Shown here: positions 6,843 through 9,125 of the stretch, in pieces
Layout of the letters: each line of letters starts with the position of its first letter
Numbering within the stretch: position 1 is the stretch's first letter
Source: Candidatus Methanoprimaticola hominis
Lineage (GTDB): Archaea; Thermoplasmatota; Thermoplasmata; Methanomassiliicoccales; Methanomethylophilaceae
Length of the DNA: 9,125 bases
Direction: 5' to 3'
Assembly (NCBI GenBank): GCA_006954465.1
Contig: LVVU01000079.1
Location: 1 to 9,125, forward strand
The notes under the pieces: model-generated
What the model saw: only the letters and a program-made list of their open reading frames with translations
The model's database searches: none
Told to the model about the DNA's origin: nothing
Position numbers and translations under genes: made by a program

Positions 6843-7897
6843 TGATCAATCCCTTGAAACTCGAGTATAAGGCGAATAAACGCAGAAATGTCCTGTTTAT
6901 CTTGGCATTTGCCCTGTTAGCACTGGTGTCGTTCTTCATAACGTTGGGGTTCGGCGTATACGACATCTCCCTAGTGTCATCCATCCAGGCCTTTTTCGAT
7001 CATCTGCTGGGGAATCCGGTTGATCCATCCGCCGACAGATACATCTGGGAGGTGCGTACCCCTAGAGCGATCGGTGCGATAATCAGCGGTGCGGCCCTGT
7101 CGGTCGCTGGCGTCGTGATGCAGAACAATTTCAGGAATCCTCTTGCAGAGCCATACACAATGGGGATATCATCCGGAGCATTCCTGGGCGCGGTTCTCAG
7201 CATGGTCTCCGGAATCACACTGATTCCCATATTCTCTGACGACCTCGCGATAATCTCCAATGCATTCGTCCTGTCTCTGATTCCGACATTGATAATAGTC
7301 GTGGTCACCAAGTTCAAGAAACTGACGCCTACGGCCATGATCCTGCTGGGAATTGCGATCATGTATCTGTTCAGTTCGATCTGTCAGTTGATACTCGTGA
7401 CTGCACCTTCCGAGAACCTTGCGGATGCATACTCCTGGAGAGTCGGGTCGTTCTCGAGGATAAAATGGGAATCCCTGCCGATAATGCTCGGCATCTCCAT
7501 CCCCGTGATAATCTGCATCTGGATGCTGTACAGGAAATTGAATGTCATGTATGCCGGGGACAGAGGCGCTCAGACATTCGGCGAGAATGCACGCCGGATA
7601 AGAATCGTCACCCTCGTCCTGGTTTCGCTGATGACTGCATCGATCGTCAGCTACACGGGAACGATAGGATTCATAGGACTGGTCGGACCTCATGTCGCCA
7701 GGATATTCGTGGGATCGGATAACAGATACCTGATCCCTGCATCGATGGCATTCGGTGCCGCATTCATGGTTCTGGCGGATACCGTAGCCAAGGTATCCGG
7801 TTCCAACGGTCTGCCTGTGGGCGTCATCAGCGCCATGGTAGGCGGTCCGCTCTTCATGTGGATCCTGATCAAACAGAGGAAGAATGCCTGGCTCTGA
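6842..7897 (+). CDS. FecCD/BtuC-family ABC importer permease, second subunit
   Basis: A 351-residue membrane subunit homologous to the preceding permease; together they should build the translocation path for the ligand. A first helix spans about 18-38. Signature elements are VRTPRAIGAIISGAALS (71-87), Q94, NPLAEP (99-104), GISSGA (108-113), the coupling loop GDRGAQTFG (239-247), GFIGLVGPH (276-284) and GSDNRYLIP (291-299), all in family order. The ATG shares its A with the TGA of the upstream permease (TGATG), indicating coupled translation. The gene ends 37 bases before the chosen start of the ATPase. Two different permease genes, rather than one gene giving a homodimer, is the FecC/FecD arrangement. 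Substrate is not readable from the permease sequence. Confidence 0.9.
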   Translation: MINPLKLEYKANKRRNVLFILAFALLALVSFFITLGFGVYDISLVSSIQAFFDHLLGNPVDPSADRYIWEVRTPRAIGAIISGAALSVAGVVMQNNFRNPLAEPYTMGISSGAFLGAVLSMVSGITLIPIFSDDLAIISNAFVLSLIPTLIIVVVTKFKKLTPTAMILLGIAIMYLFSSICQLILVTAPSENLADAYSWRVGSFSRIKWESLPIMLGISIPVIICIWMLYRKLNVMYAGDRGAQTFGENARRIRIVTLVLVSLMTASIVSYTGTIGFIGLVGPHVARIFVGSDNRYLIPASMAFGAAFMVLADTVAKVSGSNGLPVGVISAMVGGPLFMWILIKQRKNAWL

Positions 7898-7934
7898 CCA
7901 ACGAACACAATCAATACAACATCGAGAGACACAC

Positions 7935-8720
7935 ATGCAACTGATAATCGAAGATGTCAGCTTCGCTTATTCGAGTACCCCTGTACTCAACGACATAACC
8001 GCTGAACTGAAAGGACCGGGCTTCATCTCCATATTAGGACCGAACGGTGTAGGGAAATCGACACTCATCCACTGCATCAACAAGATATTGCAACCTACCG
8101 AGGGAGCCGTATTCATCGATGAGGAGAATGTCGCGAACATCCCTATCAAAGACCTCGCCAAGATAGTCGGCTATGTACCGTATTCGGCGACGGACACGTT
8201 CCCGCTGAGCGTGGTGGATACCGTCCTCATGGGAAGGCACCCCTACAGCAGATGGGGTTCGCTGGACGACGACCTGGATATGGTGTACGACGTCTTGGAA
8301 AAACTGGGGATCGAGAACCTGGCCATGCGCCCGTTCAACGAACTGTCGGCAGGACAGCACCAGAAGGTCATGCTGGCCAGAGGCCTTGTACAAGAACCGA
8401 AGATACTGCTCTTGGACGAACCCACTTCCAACCTGGATGTAAAACATCAGTTGGATGTCGCCAAGATGCTCAAGAAACTGTCAGAGGAACAGCACATTCT
8501 GATCATAATGATCTGCCATGACATTAACATCGCAGCCAAGTATTCCGACGAGATAATCCTGCTGTGCGACGGGTCCATCTACGATATCGGAACCCCGCAA
8601 GAGGTCATCACAGAGGAGAATCTGGCGCATGTCTACGGAGTCACATCGAGAATCGTCGATGACGATGGAAGACCGCATGTGATTCTGAAGGATACAATCT
8701 CGGAGCGATCCGAGCCTTAA
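7935..8720 (+). CDS. FecE/BtuD-type ABC importer ATPase
   Basis: A 261-residue cytoplasmic ATPase that powers the importer encoded upstream. Visible motifs: Walker A GPNGVGKS (35-42), ABC signature LSAGQ (137-141), Walker B ILLLDE (157-162), D-loop SNLD, and switch histidine H195 in ICHD. The region FPLSVVDTVLMGRHPY (89-104) is typical of the iron-siderophore/B12 class. The Q-loop position after GYVP holds tyrosine (Y83) where the usual glutamine stands, and the signature is LSAGQ instead of LSGGQ. I chose ATG 7935 (MQLIIEDVSFAY) because it matches the family N-terminus; the in-frame ATG 7884 would add 17 polar residues and overlap the permease gene by 14 bases. The ribosome-binding site is weak (GAGAG at 7924-7928), so coupling to the permease is likely. 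The gene ends in TAA. Confidence 0.92.
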   Translation: MQLIIEDVSFAYSSTPVLNDITAELKGPGFISILGPNGVGKSTLIHCINKILQPTEGAVFIDEENVANIPIKDLAKIVGYVPYSATDTFPLSVVDTVLMGRHPYSRWGSLDDDLDMVYDVLEKLGIENLAMRPFNELSAGQHQKVMLARGLVQEPKILLLDEPTSNLDVKHQLDVAKMLKKLSEEQHILIIMICHDINIAAKYSDEIILLCDGSIYDIGTPQEVITEENLAHVYGVTSRIVDDDGRPHVILKDTISERSEP

Positions 8721-8732
8721 CCACAACAATCA

Positions 8733-8737
8733 GTGAT
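8733..8737 (+). promoter_or_regulatory. GTGAT ribosome-binding site of the last gene
   Basis: GTGAT stands three bases before ATG 8741 in a 20-base gap after the importer ATPase. It matches the 16S tail and has the same spacing as the GTGAT before ATG 4326, so it serves as an internal reference for start sites in this genome. Confidence 0.55.
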
Positions 8738-8740
8738 CAA

Positions 8741-9125
8741 ATGAGCGATATAATCGTGATAGAGGACCTCGTCAAGAGATTCGACGACAAGACCGCCGTC
8801 GACCATCTCAGCCTCAGGGTCCGTGATGGGGAGCTCTTCGGCTTCCTGGGCCCGAATGGGGCCGGCAAGACTACCACGGTCAGGTGCATAGCCACGCTCA
8901 CGAACTTCGATTCGGGCACCATAACGGTCGACGGATTCGACCTGAGGAAGAACCCGATAGAGGCGAAGGAGAGGATGGGCGTCATCCAGCAGCAGGTCTC
9001 GCTGGACAAGGACCTGACCATCAGGGAGAACATGATCGCCCATGCCATGTACCATATGATGGGCAAGAAGGAGCGCGAAGCCAAGATACAAGACCTCTCC
9101 GACTTCTTCGGACTCGAGGAGTACC
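8741..9125 (+). CDS. DrrA/CcmA-like ABC transporter ATPase, 5' part only
   Basis: The first 128 codons of an ABC ATPase, cut by the window end. It begins MSDIIVIEDLVKRFDDKTAVD and has Walker A GPNGAGKTT (37-45), the Q-loop stretch GVIQQQVSLD (80-89), and the DLTIRENM block that is characteristic of ATPases paired with ABC-2 type membrane proteins (export of drugs, lipids or polysaccharide, and similar). It is not an FecE/BtuD-type protein, so it probably belongs to a separate transporter whose membrane partner lies downstream. Only 20 bases separate it from the importer ATPase, so it may be cotranscribed, but its codon choice (AGG, GAC, GAG rich) looks more like cobN than like the importer genes. 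Signature, Walker B and the C-terminal part are not in the window. Confidence 0.88.
   Translation, partial: MSDIIVIEDLVKRFDDKTAVDHLSLRVRDGELFGFLGPNGAGKTTTVRCIATLTNFDSGTITVDGFDLRKNPIEAKERMGVIQQQVSLDKDLTIRENMIAHAMYHMMGKKEREAKIQDLSDFFGLEEY

Noticed and set aside
7884..7934. Earlier in-frame ATG for the importer ATPase
   Set aside because: The added 17 residues are polar and unlike the family N-terminus, and overlap the permease end; MQLIIEDVSFAY at 7935 is a standard start.
1..9125. CRISPR array, insertion sequence, tRNA or rRNA gene
   Set aside because: No regularly spaced repeats, transposase-like protein, terminal repeats, T-loop motif or rRNA-like stretch was found on either strand.

Overview
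The window reads as archaeal DNA, most likely from a methanogen of the Methanomassiliicoccales (Thermoplasmatota). This is inferred from four things. There is a clean TATA box about 50 bases before a start codon. Several starts are preceded by GTGA/GTGAT, which matches the archaeal 16S tail. An anaerobe-type CobN gene sits beside a corrinoid/iron-type ABC importer. No gene here ends in TAG, while an in-frame TAG sits inside the leader of a secreted protein, as expected in a lineage that can decode TAG as pyrrolysine. All genes lie on the + strand.

Region 1 (1-336) has no convincing gene. It contains a perfect inverted repeat (200-218) that could be an operator for the next gene. Region 2 (355-4092) is one long gene for the large, tetrapyrrole-binding subunit of a CobN-type metal chelatase. 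As given, it is split by two frameshifts, near 840 and near 3129, which together restore the original frame. Every segment is well conserved, so either these are sequence errors or the gene was broken very recently.

Region 3 (4093-4325) is a 233-base intergenic stretch with a bulged inverted repeat, a TATA box flanked by two interleaved inverted repeats, and a GTGAT ribosome-binding site. Region 4 (4326-8720) is a compact importer operon. It runs from a membrane-anchored or lipid-anchored substrate-binding protein with a dockerin-like double calcium-loop module, through two FecCD/BtuC-type permeases, to a BtuD/FecE-type ATPase. A small UUCG-capped hairpin separates the binding-protein gene from the first permease. 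Region 5 (8741-9125) is the start of a different, DrrA/CcmA-like ABC ATPase, cut by the window end.

How they may work together (inference): the importer would bring in a chelated metal or corrinoid captured at the cell surface, and CobN would insert metal into a tetrapyrrole inside the cell. The small ATPase subunits that CobN-type chelatases need are not in the window. The points most worth a second look are the in-frame amber codon at 4344-4346 in the binding protein, its dockerin-like module, the paired frameshifts in cobN, and the interleaved repeats around the importer promoter.
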